Shown: positions 41,854 to 51,145 of the stretch, piece after piece
How positions within the stretch are numbered: position 1 is the stretch's first letter
Layout: each line of letters starts with the position of its first letter
Source: Sinorhizobium sp. 6-70
GTDB lineage: Bacteria; Pseudomonadota; Alphaproteobacteria; Rhizobiales; Rhizobiaceae
Assembly: GCF_030124375.1 (NCBI RefSeq)
Contig: NZ_JASKLS010000001.1
Span: 414,422-478,421 of the forward strand
DNA: 64,000 nt
Direction of reading: 5' to 3'
The notes under the pieces: model-generated
Seen by the model: the letters and a program-made list of their open reading frames with translations, nothing else
Told to the model about the DNA's origin: nothing
Databases searched by the model: none
Made by a program: the position numbers and the translations under genes

Positions 41854-43263
41854 CTAGGACGCCAGCGTGTCGAGCAGCGCCAGTTCGGACATCACCCGGT
41901 TTCGCCCGGCATGTTTCGCCATGTAGAGGAACTGGTCGGCCGCGTGCAGATAATTGTCGAAGGCTTCCGTGACCTCGATGGTCGCAAGGCCGATCGAGAT
42001 CGTGATCGTCAGTTCCTCATCGTCTGCGACGATCTTCGAGCGTTCCAGTTCGACCCGCAGCCGCTCGCAGAAGTCATAGGCGCGCCGCGCGTTAAGCCCG
42101 TTGAAGAGAATACCGAATTCCTCGCCGCCGAGCCGCGCCAGCAGATGCTCCTCTCCAACGAGCGCCTTCAGACGCCGCGCCACGTGTTTCAGCACGATGT
42201 CGCCGATCTCGTGGCCGTAGGTGTCGTTAAGGCGCTTGAAATGGTCGATGTCGAGAACGGCGATCGAGGTGCTGTCGCCGCGCCTCAGGCATTGCTCGAC
42301 AAGCCGCGGGCCGGTGAGGAAGAAGTGGCGGCGGTTGTAGATGTTCGTCAGATAGTCGCTCGCCGCGAGGCGGCGCAGCGCCTGCAAGCGCTTCTGCATG
42401 GCCGCGGCCTGCCCTACCCTGGCGCTGAATTCCGCCTCGAGGAATGGTTTGCGGATGAAATCCACCCCGCCCGCCTCGAGGAAACGCGCCGCCAGACGGG
42501 CGTCGCCGTCGTCGGAGAGACCGATGACCGGTGTGGCCTCCTCGCCCTGGCGACTGCGGATTTCGGCGATGAGTGCCGTGCCCGCCATGTCGTCCAGTTC
42601 GCTGTCCGTGACGATCAGATCGATCGCCTCGCCCGCATCGAGCAGCCGCAGCGCTTCGCCGGCCGCGGACGCCTCGATGACGGAGAATCGCTGCCGACGC
42701 AAGAGGCCGGCGAGATCGTAGCGCGACGCCTTGTTAGGATCGACGAGCAGCACCGTCGTCCGGCCGTCTGTCAGTGCCCGGTCGACGGCGGCGATCAGGC
42801 GCTCGATCGATTGCGGCTCGTGCTTGACGATGCAGCCCAGCACGTCCTTGCCCAGGATTTGCTCGCGCGTCCCGTCGTTGAAGGCACCCGTAAACACGAT
42901 CGCCGGTATGTTGCTGGCGAGAACGAAATCAAGCGCCTCGCAATTCGGCGCGTCGGGCAGGTTGAGGTCGACCACTGCCAGCGAGAATTCGTCAGGCCCT
43001 GCGGCAAGCTCGGTCTTCACGGCCGCGAGCGTTCCGCAATGCGTGACCCGTGCACCGAGCGTGGTTTCCAGACCGTGTTTCAACGCCGTCGCGAACATGC
43101 GCGAATCTTCGACGAGCAGCAATCGCTTGTCGCGATGCTTCTGCGCGCTGTTCGCCTGCCCCGACGTGCGACGTAGTCTCACGGTCCCAGCAACCCCATC
43201 CCTACAGCAACGGTGTCTCGCCCCCGAGATGCCCGATAGCTGCAACCAATTGAATTCATGCAC
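41854..43263 (-). CDS. Diguanylate cyclase with two receiver domains (PleD-like)
   Basis: 469 aa from a GTG with AGGAAG upstream. Two REC domains (about 45-165 and 170-290) both keep the phospho-accepting Asp (VVDLNLPD; VTDSELDD). The GGDEF domain (about 300-465) has the intact signature LGGEEF, so it should make c-di-GMP. The inhibitory I-site RxxD is missing: GEEH occupies its place, so product inhibition may be absent. Similar layout to PleD. Its neighbour at 43510 is a double-REC paralogue without GGDEF. Confidence 0.88.
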   Translation of the reverse strand: MHEFNWLQLSGISGARHRCCRDGVAGTVRLRRTSGQANSAQKHRDKRLLLVEDSRMFATALKHGLETTLGARVTHCGTLAAVKTELAAGPDEFSLAVVDLNLPDAPNCEALDFVLASNIPAIVFTGAFNDGTREQILGKDVLGCIVKHEPQSIERLIAAVDRALTDGRTTVLLVDPNKASRYDLAGLLRRQRFSVIEASAAGEALRLLDAGEAIDLIVTDSELDDMAGTALIAEIRSRQGEEATPVIGLSDDGDARLAARFLEAGGVDFIRKPFLEAEFSARVGQAAAMQKRLQALRRLAASDYLTNIYNRRHFFLTGPRLVEQCLRRGDSTSIAVLDIDHFKRLNDTYGHEIGDIVLKHVARRLKALVGEEHLLARLGGEEFGILFNGLNARRAYDFCERLRVELERSKIVADDEELTITISIGLATIEVTEAFDNYLHAADQFLYMAKHAGRNRVMSELALLDTLAS

Positions 43264-43509
43264 GCTTCCTGATTTCCATTCAGTGATTCATGCACTGGCC
43301 GCGGGCGTGCTCCCTGAGGGTGACGCTGGCCAACGTGTAACGATTGCACCGGCACGCACCAGCCGAGTTGCCATCCGGCAGCGCGCCATCTTCCCCATTA
43401 TTTTAGGTGGATTGAAAGGCCTGCCGGTTGCGATTCCGTTAACGCAGCAACCGACAGTGCGAAATCCACAGCACGCAATCCTGCCGCGGAACCTGAATGT
43501 GGCGCGGGC

Positions 43510-44343
43510 TCAGGCCGGGATTTTCATCTTTCCGCTCAAGGTGCGGATCTTCGTCAGCGTGTCGAGGTTCTGGTTGACGCGGCAGTAGAATTCCTCGTTG
43601 ATGAAGGGACGCACGACAAAATCGTTGCCGCCGGCCTTGAGGAAGCGTGCGGAAAGCAGCCGGTTGGTCGAGGACGAGACGCCGATGATGCGCAACTGAT
43701 GCGGGCCGTGCGCCGCCCGGATCCGGCGTGTGAGCTCGAAACCGTCGATATCCGGCATGTTGTAGTCGGTGATGACGAGCGCGATGTCAGGATTGTTTTT
43801 CAGGATTTCGAGCGCTGCGGCACCGCTCTCGGCCGAACTGGTGCGGAAGTTGTAGCGTTTGAGTTGCGTCGTCAAAAGCGCCCGCGCGGTCGGGCTGTCG
43901 TCGACGATCAGCACGTGATGTTTCTGGTTGGTCAGGAACCGGCAGACAGACTCCGCCAGCATGTCGACCGCGAAGACGCTGTCCTTGATGACGTAATCGA
44001 CAAGGTCCTTGGCAAGGATCGCCTCACGCGTGCTCTCCTGGAACGAGCCGGTGAAGACGATCGTCGGCACGCTCATGTCGATCAGATAGTTCAGCGCCTC
44101 GCCGTTTTCGGCACCGGGCAGATTGATGTTGGAGATCGCGAGCGAAGCCGGAAAGGAGGCATTCTCGACGGCGAACTGCAGATCCTCGTAGTCGCGGCAG
44201 ACAATCACGTCGATGTCGAACAGCTCCTTCAGCCGCTTCGAAACCATCGAGGCAAAGAGGTTTGAGTCCTCGGCAAGCACGATGCGGTGTTCGCCGAGGG
44301 ATTCGCCGGAATAGTACATCCCGGATACGCCGAAAAATGACAT
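43510..44343 (-). CDS. Double-receiver response regulator without output domain
   Basis: 277 aa. First REC (about 18-135) ends strand 3 with ISNINLPG, where the phospho-accepting Asp is Asn. Second REC (about 140-260) has ITDYNMPD with Asp retained. No HTH or enzymatic domain. Paralogous to the first 300 residues of the diguanylate cyclase next to it (shared TIVFTG...REAIL / AIVFTG...REQIL segments). It may act as a phosphate sink or an adaptor for that enzyme. Confidence 0.83.
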   Translation of the reverse strand: MSFFGVSGMYYSGESLGEHRIVLAEDSNLFASMVSKRLKELFDIDVIVCRDYEDLQFAVENASFPASLAISNINLPGAENGEALNYLIDMSVPTIVFTGSFQESTREAILAKDLVDYVIKDSVFAVDMLAESVCRFLTNQKHHVLIVDDSPTARALLTTQLKRYNFRTSSAESGAAALEILKNNPDIALVITDYNMPDIDGFELTRRIRAAHGPHQLRIIGVSSSTNRLLSARFLKAGGNDFVVRPFINEEFYCRVNQNLDTLTKIRTLSGKMKIPA

Positions 44344-44610
44344 TGATCGCCTATGAGAAAGAGTGTCCCGGGACGCATGCTAGGGGGAAAAGACTTTATT
44401 GCGTGTTAATGCCGGCCGACACCAGCCCACCCTCTTCGTCTCAGCAGTGCCCCTCTCCAAAAGCATAAGTCACCTCCACTTTGTGGCAGTGAGTACGACC
44501 CTTGCCGTATGCATCAGAACGAATATCCGAATTTTCTCATTTGATGATCTGCGTCAGGATAGGCTGCGGTCGTTCTCGGAAACCGCGTGCTGGAAAGGCG
44601 GGAGAGAACC

Positions 44611-45450
44611 ATGTCATCGCCCAGAGAGCAGCGCCCACGGATCAATCGGGCAAGACGTCATTTCCTCGGTCTAACTGCCGCGGCAGGCGCCAGAATTGCC
44701 GCAATGGGCACGCTGGCCCTGACGACTTTCTTTCCATCTTCGACAGCGCAGGCGAAACCGGGAAACGGACCGAAGCCCGGCAAAGGTTCTGGAACCAACC
44801 CCGGTCAAGGCCCCAAATGCCTTCTCCGTGGGACCGCCGTCATGACCCCGACAGGCGAGGTCCGGATCGAAGATCTCCGCATCGGTGATCTCGTAGAAAC
44901 GGTGCGCGGCGAAGCCCACGCGATCAAATGGATCGGCCGTGATCGCTACCGGCGCAGCGGGTCCAACTGGAGCGACAGTGTCGTGCCGATCCGCATCTGC
45001 CGGCATGCCCTCGATGAGCATACGCCGCATCGGGATCTCTACCTCTCTCCCGGTCACGCCCTGTTCACCGACGGCGTCTTAATCAGAGTGCAGGATCTCA
45101 TCAACGGAACGTCGATCGCACCTGCCCTTCCCGCCGACCAGTGCGAGATCGAGTATTTCCATATCCTGCTCGATACGCATGAAGCGATCCTGGCGGAGGG
45201 CGCCCCTGTCGAAACCTTCCTTCTCGAAGCCGGCCACCACGAGAGTTTCACGAATTTCGCGGAATTCGCGCGGCTCTATCCCGGGCCGCAGCCTGCCATG
45301 GCCCCCTTCGCACCGATCGTCGGCTATGGCGGGCGGGCGCATCTGAAGGCTCTTCTGCGCCTCGCAGCAGCCCGTTTCGCTCGGGTGCATGTGCCGATAG
45401 AAGAGACCTATGAGAGAATTGCCGCACGTGCCGCGCAATTCGTCGACTGA
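44611..45450 (+). CDS. Hint-domain (Hedgehog/intein-type) protein with twin-arginine signal
   Basis: 279 aa. N-terminal ARRHFLGLT is a twin-arginine (RRxFL) signal with a following hydrophobic segment, suggesting export by Tat. Residues about 78-215 are a Hint_2 domain: CLLRGTAVMTPTGEVRIEDL (catalytic Cys at the start), IKWIGRDRY, LYLSPGHALFTDG. Hint domains catalyse self-splicing or cleavage; in this two-part family they often stand alone in secreted proteins. Purpose unclear. Located next to an RTX protein. Confidence 0.83.
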   Translation: MSSPREQRPRINRARRHFLGLTAAAGARIAAMGTLALTTFFPSSTAQAKPGNGPKPGKGSGTNPGQGPKCLLRGTAVMTPTGEVRIEDLRIGDLVETVRGEAHAIKWIGRDRYRRSGSNWSDSVVPIRICRHALDEHTPHRDLYLSPGHALFTDGVLIRVQDLINGTSIAPALPADQCEIEYFHILLDTHEAILAEGAPVETFLLEAGHHESFTNFAEFARLYPGPQPAMAPFAPIVGYGGRAHLKALLRLAAARFARVHVPIEETYERIAARAAQFVD

Positions 45451-45552
45451 TTGGGCGCACAGCTCTCTCTGACTGTACCTTTCCGCGCGCCTCCCGCTCC
45501 AACCCTTGGAATGATCGGATCTTGGAACTGCTCGACCCAGGATCGTGGCCAG

Positions 45553-47169
45553 CTAAGCGAATATGATATCGTCCGTCGAGAGATCGGACAGCGAAACGTC
45601 CTCGAGCATGAGCCCAAAGGTATTGGACCCGTTGAAGGCGATGTAGAGTCCATCGCCCGTCTCGGTCGCCGCCGCAACGAGGTCGGCGAAGCTGTCGATC
45701 CCGGTCACTGTGGAGGCATGGCCGATGAACCGCAGCAAGTCGCCGCCGTCAGCGTCGAAGTCGGTGATGTGGTCGATACCGTCGCGGGAAAGCGTATCGG
45801 ACGACCAAAGGAAGGCATCGGCACCGACGCCGCCCGTCATGACGTCGTCTCCGACACCGCCCCAAAGCAGGTCGTTGCCGGCGCCGCCGTCCAGGCGGTC
45901 GTTGCCGTCGTTGCCCGTGAGGGTGTCGTTGCCGGCGAGAGTGCGGATAGTGTCGTCGGCCGCGCCGCCTGCCACGTTGAATGTCTCGATATTGGTGAAT
46001 ATCAGCGTCTTGCCGAGCACGCCCGTCGCCGCATCGAAGTTGGTCACGCCCGGAAGTGGCGCGGTGACGTGCAGCGTGTCGTTTCCGCGACCGCCATCGA
46101 TGATCCCGGAGGGAGCGCTCACCAGGATCAGATCATCACCGGCGCCGCCGTCGATGATCGTCTCGCCGTCGTCGAAGCTCGTTCCCGCATCGTAGATCTC
46201 GTCGTTACCGGCGCCGCCCATCAGCACATCATTGCCGCCGACGCTGATCAGGATATCGTCGCCGGCGCCGCCGTAAAGGGCGTCGTCACCACCTCCGGAG
46301 GATATGTAGTCCCGGCCAGCGCTACCCAACGCGTAGTTATCGCCCTCGCCCATGTGGGCGCTCAGCGAGGACAGATTTCCGCCGATGAGCGTATCGTTGC
46401 CGCTGCCGAGATCCACGCTGGCGACCTCGATGCTGCTGATCAGCGTACCGGTCGAGGCAAAGCCCTGCGCGAAATCGACGGTCACATCCTCGGTCCTGCC
46501 TTCATCGGACAGCGTGAGCGTATCCCGGCCATTCCCGCCGTCGATAACCGCCGAGGAAAGAGTGGTGACGATGTTATCGTTGTCGTCGCCGGCGAAGATG
46601 CGGTTCGCGCCACTCGTGTCGACGATGATGTCGCCGCCGCTACCCGTATCGATCGTGTCGTCGCCGAACATGCTGGTGCCGTCGTCGAGGTCGGTGCCAT
46701 AAGGACCGATAATGTCGTTTCCGGCGCCGGTCGAGATAACGTCGTCGCTTGCCGCACCGAAGATCCGGTCGTCGCCGCTTCCGGTGGTCAGCACGAGCCT
46801 CTCGATGCGGTTGAAGAAGATGTGCTCCCAATTGGATGTGTTGTAGCCGATGATGCCGTGGCCGTGCTCGCCACTGAATCGCACCGCGGTGCTGACGCTG
46901 GAGAGGTCGACCACCAGTGTATCGACGCCGGCCCCGCCGGTAACTGCGCCGCCGGTGCCGATCAGGGCGATCTGGTCGTCACCCTCGCCACCATCGAGGC
47001 GGTCGTAGCCGGCCCTGCTCGTCAGGCGGTCGTCTCCTGCGCCACCGTCGACCAGATCATCACCGTCACCCGCATCGATCTCGTCGGCCCCGATGAGACC
47101 CCAGATGCGATCCTTCTCGTCGGTTCCCAGTAACGCGTCACTTCCGACAGTACCCACAATAGTGGCCAT
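45553..47169 (-). CDS. RTX-type calcium-binding repeat protein
   Basis: 538 aa, made largely of GGxGxDxLx-type nonapeptide repeats (for example GGAGDDRL, GGAGNDEIYDAG, DGGAGNDLLWGGVGDDVM). These form a calcium-loaded beta-roll, usually on proteins secreted by type I systems. The C-terminus (DFDADGGDLLRFIG, SDLSTDDIIFA) resembles the type I secretion signal region. No catalytic domain recognisable. ATG at 47169 with GGAG upstream; an upstream ATG at 47211 would add 14 residues. Confidence 0.85.
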   Translation of the reverse strand: MATIVGTVGSDALLGTDEKDRIWGLIGADEIDAGDGDDLVDGGAGDDRLTSRAGYDRLDGGEGDDQIALIGTGGAVTGGAGVDTLVVDLSSVSTAVRFSGEHGHGIIGYNTSNWEHIFFNRIERLVLTTGSGDDRIFGAASDDVISTGAGNDIIGPYGTDLDDGTSMFGDDTIDTGSGGDIIVDTSGANRIFAGDDNDNIVTTLSSAVIDGGNGRDTLTLSDEGRTEDVTVDFAQGFASTGTLISSIEVASVDLGSGNDTLIGGNLSSLSAHMGEGDNYALGSAGRDYISSGGGDDALYGGAGDDILISVGGNDVLMGGAGNDEIYDAGTSFDDGETIIDGGAGDDLILVSAPSGIIDGGRGNDTLHVTAPLPGVTNFDAATGVLGKTLIFTNIETFNVAGGAADDTIRTLAGNDTLTGNDGNDRLDGGAGNDLLWGGVGDDVMTGGVGADAFLWSSDTLSRDGIDHITDFDADGGDLLRFIGHASTVTGIDSFADLVAAATETGDGLYIAFNGSNTFGLMLEDVSLSDLSTDDIIFA

Positions 47170-47457
47170 GCTCCGCTCTCCCAGCCCAAAAATATAACGG
47201 CGAGTGCTCATTACTTTATCTTGAGTTGAAACGCTATACAGAATCGAGAAATACGTTTAAAAAACAATACAATAATTACTTTACTTCAAAACTTCAATTA
47301 GCATAACCAGATATATACTTTGCGGTCCGCCAAGCATCGTTACGCTTCGTAGCCAAGTCCCGTCGGGAGGAGCTTTCTGGGGCAACTCTTCGCGGAGGTC
47401 AGCATGGCGCCGATCAAATTGCCTGACCACGCGGTGAATTCCGTATAGAATGGCGCG
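47170..47457. other. AT-rich intergenic region
   Basis: 288 bases between divergent genes. AT-rich near 47210-47290; contains the promoters of the RTX gene and the cyclase. Nothing more seen. Confidence 0.45.
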
Positions 47458-48867
47458 ATGAATGAAGCTCAGACTCTGTTCGATGCGCTGCGCCAGTCGG
47501 TGAAGCCGGAGATCGTCGATGCCTTCGAGCGGTTCGTACGGGATGCGCCGGACCGCAAGCTCTGCCGCATCAACGCGCTTGCTTTCGCAAAAGCCGAGGG
47601 GCTCGACGAGGAGCAGACGATCGCGGGCTTCCTGCACGCGTCCCATCACGGCATCTTCGAATTGTCCTGGAATGTTCTCTGCCCGGGCTGCGGCGGGGTG
47701 CTCGACGCCAATACGTCGCTCAAATCCCTGCAGCAGGAGGAATATATCTGCGCGCTCTGCGCCGCCGGCTACGAGCCGACGCTCGACGAAATGGTCGAGG
47801 TGACCTTTACGGTAAGCCCGCGCGTGCGCCACATCGAGGCACACAAGCCGCATGAACTGCCACCCGCCGAATATTTCCGCCAGATCTACTGGGGCTCGGG
47901 CATCGACCTGCCGGAAGAGGGTTTTGAGGAGAAGGTCGACGAGTTCATGATCGAGGCGCTGGAGTTGCCACCCGGCGAGAAGGCGGTCATCGCGCTGCAG
48001 CTTCCGGCGGAGTTCGTCATCATCTTCGAGCCCGTGACACATGCGGCGCAATTCCTGGAAGTGGCCGGAGAGCCGACCAAGGAGCGAAGGAACCTCGCCC
48101 TCGTCTTCGACCGCGGCCACCGCCACAACGAGACCTTGCGCCTCCAGCCGGGACCGCTGAGGATCCAGGTGGAAAACCACGCGGAAGTCCGCACCCTGCC
48201 CTCGGTCTGCATCGCGAACGACGCGCTCCATGGCATGCTCGGCCGCCGCCGGCCGTTCCTGACCGCCAAGCGCCTGCTTTCCAACCAGACGTTCCGCGAC
48301 CTCTACCGCACCGACACGATCGACGTCGACCAGCGGCTGAAGATTACCAGCCTCACCTTCCTCTTCACGGATCTGCGCGGCTCGACCGAACTTTATGAGC
48401 GCGTCGGCGATCTTGCGGCCTTCGATCTGGTGCGCACCCATTTCAGCGTCCTGAACGAGATCGTAGCGACCGAGGCCGGCGCGGTCGTCAAGACGATTGG
48501 CGACGCGGTGATGGCGACCTTCCCGACACCGGACCGGGCAGTCGCCGCGGCGATGCGCATGCGCGATGCGATGCGCGAACTCAATGAAGAGCGCGGCAGT
48601 GAGGACCTGCTGTTGAAGATCGGCATCCACGAGGGGCCGTGCATCGCCGTCAACCTCAATGAGCGCCAGGACTATTTCGGCCAGACCGTCAACATCGCCT
48701 CGCGCGTCCAGCACCTCGCCACGTCACGCGAGATCTTCGCCACCGGTTCGGTGGTGGAGGATCCGCGCGCATCGAGCCTCCTCAGCGACCGCGGCCTCAA
48801 CCCCATGTCGCACAATGTCACGCTTCGCGGCATCACCAACGAGATCAGCATTTTCGCGATCCCGTGA
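47458..48867 (+). CDS. Class III adenylate/guanylate cyclase with zinc ribbon N-terminus
   Basis: 469 aa. N-terminal part (about 1-280) is DUF5939-like, with a CPGCGG...CALC zinc ribbon near residues 75-100. The C-terminal class III cyclase domain (about 290-465) has metal Asp in FLFTDLRGST, TIGDAVMATF and NIASRVQ with the transition-state Arg. Cytoplasmic, no membrane span. One of three cyclases in the window. A family 1 repeat follows the stop. Confidence 0.88.
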   Translation: MNEAQTLFDALRQSVKPEIVDAFERFVRDAPDRKLCRINALAFAKAEGLDEEQTIAGFLHASHHGIFELSWNVLCPGCGGVLDANTSLKSLQQEEYICALCAAGYEPTLDEMVEVTFTVSPRVRHIEAHKPHELPPAEYFRQIYWGSGIDLPEEGFEEKVDEFMIEALELPPGEKAVIALQLPAEFVIIFEPVTHAAQFLEVAGEPTKERRNLALVFDRGHRHNETLRLQPGPLRIQVENHAEVRTLPSVCIANDALHGMLGRRRPFLTAKRLLSNQTFRDLYRTDTIDVDQRLKITSLTFLFTDLRGSTELYERVGDLAAFDLVRTHFSVLNEIVATEAGAVVKTIGDAVMATFPTPDRAVAAAMRMRDAMRELNEERGSEDLLLKIGIHEGPCIAVNLNERQDYFGQTVNIASRVQHLATSREIFATGSVVEDPRASSLLSDRGLNPMSHNVTLRGITNEISIFAIP

Positions 48868-48883
48868 ACGGGGACGCGCGCCG

Positions 48884-48943
48884 CTACAGCGCGCCGCGCC
48901 CAATTGGACGCGCTAAGGTCGCTGTAGCACGTTGAAGTGCTGC
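48884..48943 (-). repeat. Dispersed palindromic repeat, family 1 (copy 3)
   Basis: CTACAGCGCGCCGCGCC...GCGCTAAGGTCGCTGTAG core plus GTTGAAGTGCTGC linker, opposite in orientation to copies 1 and 2. It directly follows the cyclase stop. Confidence 0.75.
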
Positions 48944-49002
48944 CCGTTCATCGCCAATTCAGGCGCGGTGGCTGACTATTATGGCGACGGAAGGAGAGCG
49001 AT

Positions 49003-49242
49003 ATGCGCATGGAGCTTATCCTGCTTGCTGCCGTGGCGATAACTGCCAGCGCGGCGATGGCCGGAAGCCAATCGTCGAATTCGAGTTCGAACAGTTCGAC
49101 CAACAACGGCGTCGTCAGCGAGCGCGTCGTTGAAACCGATTGCGAAGATGGCCGTTGTCAGCGCTACCTCCTGCGACGGCTATATCGCGACGACGAAGGC
49201 GAGCGACGCTATCGCGAACGCTATTCCGATGACGATGGTTGA
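49003..49242 (+). CDS. Small secreted protein (79 aa)
   Basis: Signal peptide MRMELILLAAVAITASAAMAG, then a Ser/Asn-rich linker and a charged tail with two Cys (TDCEDGRCQRYLLRRL) that may form a disulfide in the periplasm. Ribosome site GGAGAGC. No family known to me. Confidence 0.6.
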   Translation: MRMELILLAAVAITASAAMAGSQSSNSSSNSSTNNGVVSERVVETDCEDGRCQRYLLRRLYRDDEGERRYRERYSDDDG

Positions 49243-49308
49243 GGTTTCAGTCTGATCACCGGCCTTAGCCTTGAGCAGGGCTGTCAACAACGACTGACGA
49301 GGTGCATC

Positions 49309-49716
49309 ATGCCTTCCCGAACAGCCTCCTGCTCCTGCGGCCAGTTGCGGATTGAAGTCCGGGGCGAACCGCTTGGCATTGGGGTTTGCCACTGCCTCGC
49401 CTGCCAGCGCCGAACGGGCAGCGTCTTTGCGGCCCTCGCCGCCTTCGCCGCCCCTTACGAGGTCACCGGCACCGCAACCGAATATGTGCGCGTCGGCGAT
49501 CAGGGCGCGCGGTTCAGGTTCCGCTTCTGCCCCGTCTGCGGGACGAACCTCTTCCACACAGAAGAGGGCTACGAGGATTCCTCGGTGGCGGTCGCCGTCG
49601 GCGCATTCGCCGACCCCAACTTTCCTCCGCCCGGAGATTCGGTCTATGACTGCCGCCGCCATTCCTGGGTACAACTGCCGCCGGGAATAAGGACTTACGA
49701 CAAGGATCCGACCTGA
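49309..49716 (+). CDS. GFA family (glutathione-dependent formaldehyde-activating-like) protein
   Basis: 135 aa zinc protein. Cys pairs CSCG, CHCLAC and CPVCG bind structural and catalytic-type zinc, typical of the GFA fold (CENP-V). Family members bind small thiol adducts; formaldehyde activation is shown for Gfa itself only, so the substrate here is open. Potential relevance: formaldehyde arises from demethylation. Starts with a GAGG-like site. Confidence 0.85.
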   Translation: MPSRTASCSCGQLRIEVRGEPLGIGVCHCLACQRRTGSVFAALAAFAAPYEVTGTATEYVRVGDQGARFRFRFCPVCGTNLFHTEEGYEDSSVAVAVGAFADPNFPPPGDSVYDCRRHSWVQLPPGIRTYDKDPT

Positions 49717-49721
49717 TCGGC

Positions 49722-49862
49722 CCCTCATCCGGCCTGCCGGCCACCTTCTCCCCGCAAGCGGGACGAAGGGATCCGCGGAAACGTCGTCGCAACCGCAACC
49801 ATAGGCATTGCGCCAAACTTGTCCCCTCTCCCCGCGGGGAGAGGGTTAGGGTGGGGAGGCAT
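49722..49862. repeat. GC-rich palindromic repeat, family 3 (copy 3)
   Basis: CTTCTCCCCGC-AAGC-GGG unit, then CTCTCCCCGCGGGGAGAGGG, with CCCCTCATCCGGCCTGCCGGCC flank. It fills the gap between convergent genes. Confidence 0.8.
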
Positions 49863-49894
49863 CCAACGACCGCGAGCGCTCTCGAACGCTGCCC

Positions 49895-50962
49895 TCAAGC
49901 TTTCGGCGTCGCTCCGCGCCGCTCGAGTGCGGTCTTGCGGATGATCTCGGCTATGTCCGGGTTGCTGACGGACAGCATCTGGAAGTCCTCCGCGTGGAGC
50001 GACAGCAGCGAGACTTCGGTCGCGGCGCTGACGGTCGCCGAGCGGGGCTCGCCGCTGATCAGCGCCATCTCGCCGAAGAAGCTGCCGGGACCGAGCTCGA
50101 TCGGGGCGGGCGTCGCGACGCAGACGCGGCCCTCGACGATGAAGTACATCTGGTCGCCCGCCTCGCCCTTGCGGCAGATCGCGGCGCCGGCCGGCACGAC
50201 ACGTGGCCTGAGCGCCCTGACGATCTCGACCAGCGCCGACGAGCCGAGGTTCCGGAAGAGCGGCACGGCGGCGACCAGCTGCCAATTGCGCACGAAGTCC
50301 TGGCGGCGGACTTCGGCGTAAAAGCCGGTTGCGAGGAGGCCGGCCCAGAGCGCGAAGATGCCGATGCCGCACATCATGACCAGCCCGGCGAGCACACGGC
50401 CGGCGAAGCTCTGCGGAATCTCGTCGCCATAGCCGGTGGTCGACAGGGTGACGACGGCCCACCACATCGCCTGCGGGATACTGCCGAACTTGTCGGGCTG
50501 GACGTCGCGCTCGATGAGATAGCCAGCCAGCGCCGCAGCGAACAGCACGAGGCCGAAGACCGATGTGACGCCGATCAGGTTGCGTGCCTCGTTGGCAATC
50601 ACCCTGCCCATCAACCGAAAGAAGGTGGAATTTCGCAACGGCTTCAGCAGCCAGATAGCACAGAAGAGCGCCTGATCGCGCGTGGAGGCAAACAGGAAGC
50701 CGGCAAGAGGCACCAGAACGGCCAGCACATCTATGACGATCGCCGGCGTGCTGTCCTGGGGCCCCTTCGCGCGGCGCAGCATGAGCGTCTCGATCAGTTG
50801 CAGGAGATAGACACCCCAGATGGCGACGAGCAGGAACTGCAAGCCGAGCCTCGCGCGCCCGGTGATATCGGGTGTGGTGAGGACCGCGACCGCGACGAGC
50901 CCGATCGCTGCGAGCAGCCCGTTGAACGGCGTGGAAAACTTCGAGAAAGGCCGTGCCGACAT
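49895..50962 (-). CDS. Cyclic-nucleotide-gated potassium channel (MlotiK1-like)
   Basis: 355 aa from the ATG at 50962, the same length as MlotiK1 of Mesorhizobium. Six membrane spans (S1-S6, about 12-218), selectivity filter T175-T-G-Y-G-D180, then a C-terminal cyclic nucleotide-binding domain (about 235-345) with FFGEMALISGEPRSATV, whose Arg contacts the phosphate. No S4 voltage-sensor charge pattern, as in MlotiK1. cAMP from the neighbouring cyclases is the plausible ligand. Confidence 0.93.
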   Translation of the reverse strand: MSARPFSKFSTPFNGLLAAIGLVAVAVLTTPDITGRARLGLQFLLVAIWGVYLLQLIETLMLRRAKGPQDSTPAIVIDVLAVLVPLAGFLFASTRDQALFCAIWLLKPLRNSTFFRLMGRVIANEARNLIGVTSVFGLVLFAAALAGYLIERDVQPDKFGSIPQAMWWAVVTLSTTGYGDEIPQSFAGRVLAGLVMMCGIGIFALWAGLLATGFYAEVRRQDFVRNWQLVAAVPLFRNLGSSALVEIVRALRPRVVPAGAAICRKGEAGDQMYFIVEGRVCVATPAPIELGPGSFFGEMALISGEPRSATVSAATEVSLLSLHAEDFQMLSVSNPDIAEIIRKTALERRGATPKA

Positions 50963-50993
50963 AAACGCCCCCGAACGGCGAACGACGCCCCGC

Positions 50994-51096
50994 TGCATGA
51001 TTCCTCTAATCGGAATCAACGTAAGGACGAAATCATGCAGCAGTTCAAAGTGCTACAGCGACCTTTGCGCGTCCGATTGGACGCGCGGCGCTGTAG
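50994..51096 (+). repeat. Dispersed palindromic repeat, family 1 (copy 4)
   Basis: TGCATGATTCC...AATCAACGTAAGGACG arm and CTACAGCGACC...CGCGCGGCGCTGTAG core; nearest in sequence to copy 1. It lies just upstream of the channel gene. Confidence 0.85.
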
Positions 51097-51145
51097 AATA
51101 GGCCGCCTTGGGGCCGAGCGCAAAGGCTACGAGGCTATCGGCGCC

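Noticed and set aside
45451..47133. Long plus-strand frame opposite the RTX gene
   Set aside because: Arises from the repetitive GC-rich RTX sequence; the sense strand has the GGxGxDxL repeats.
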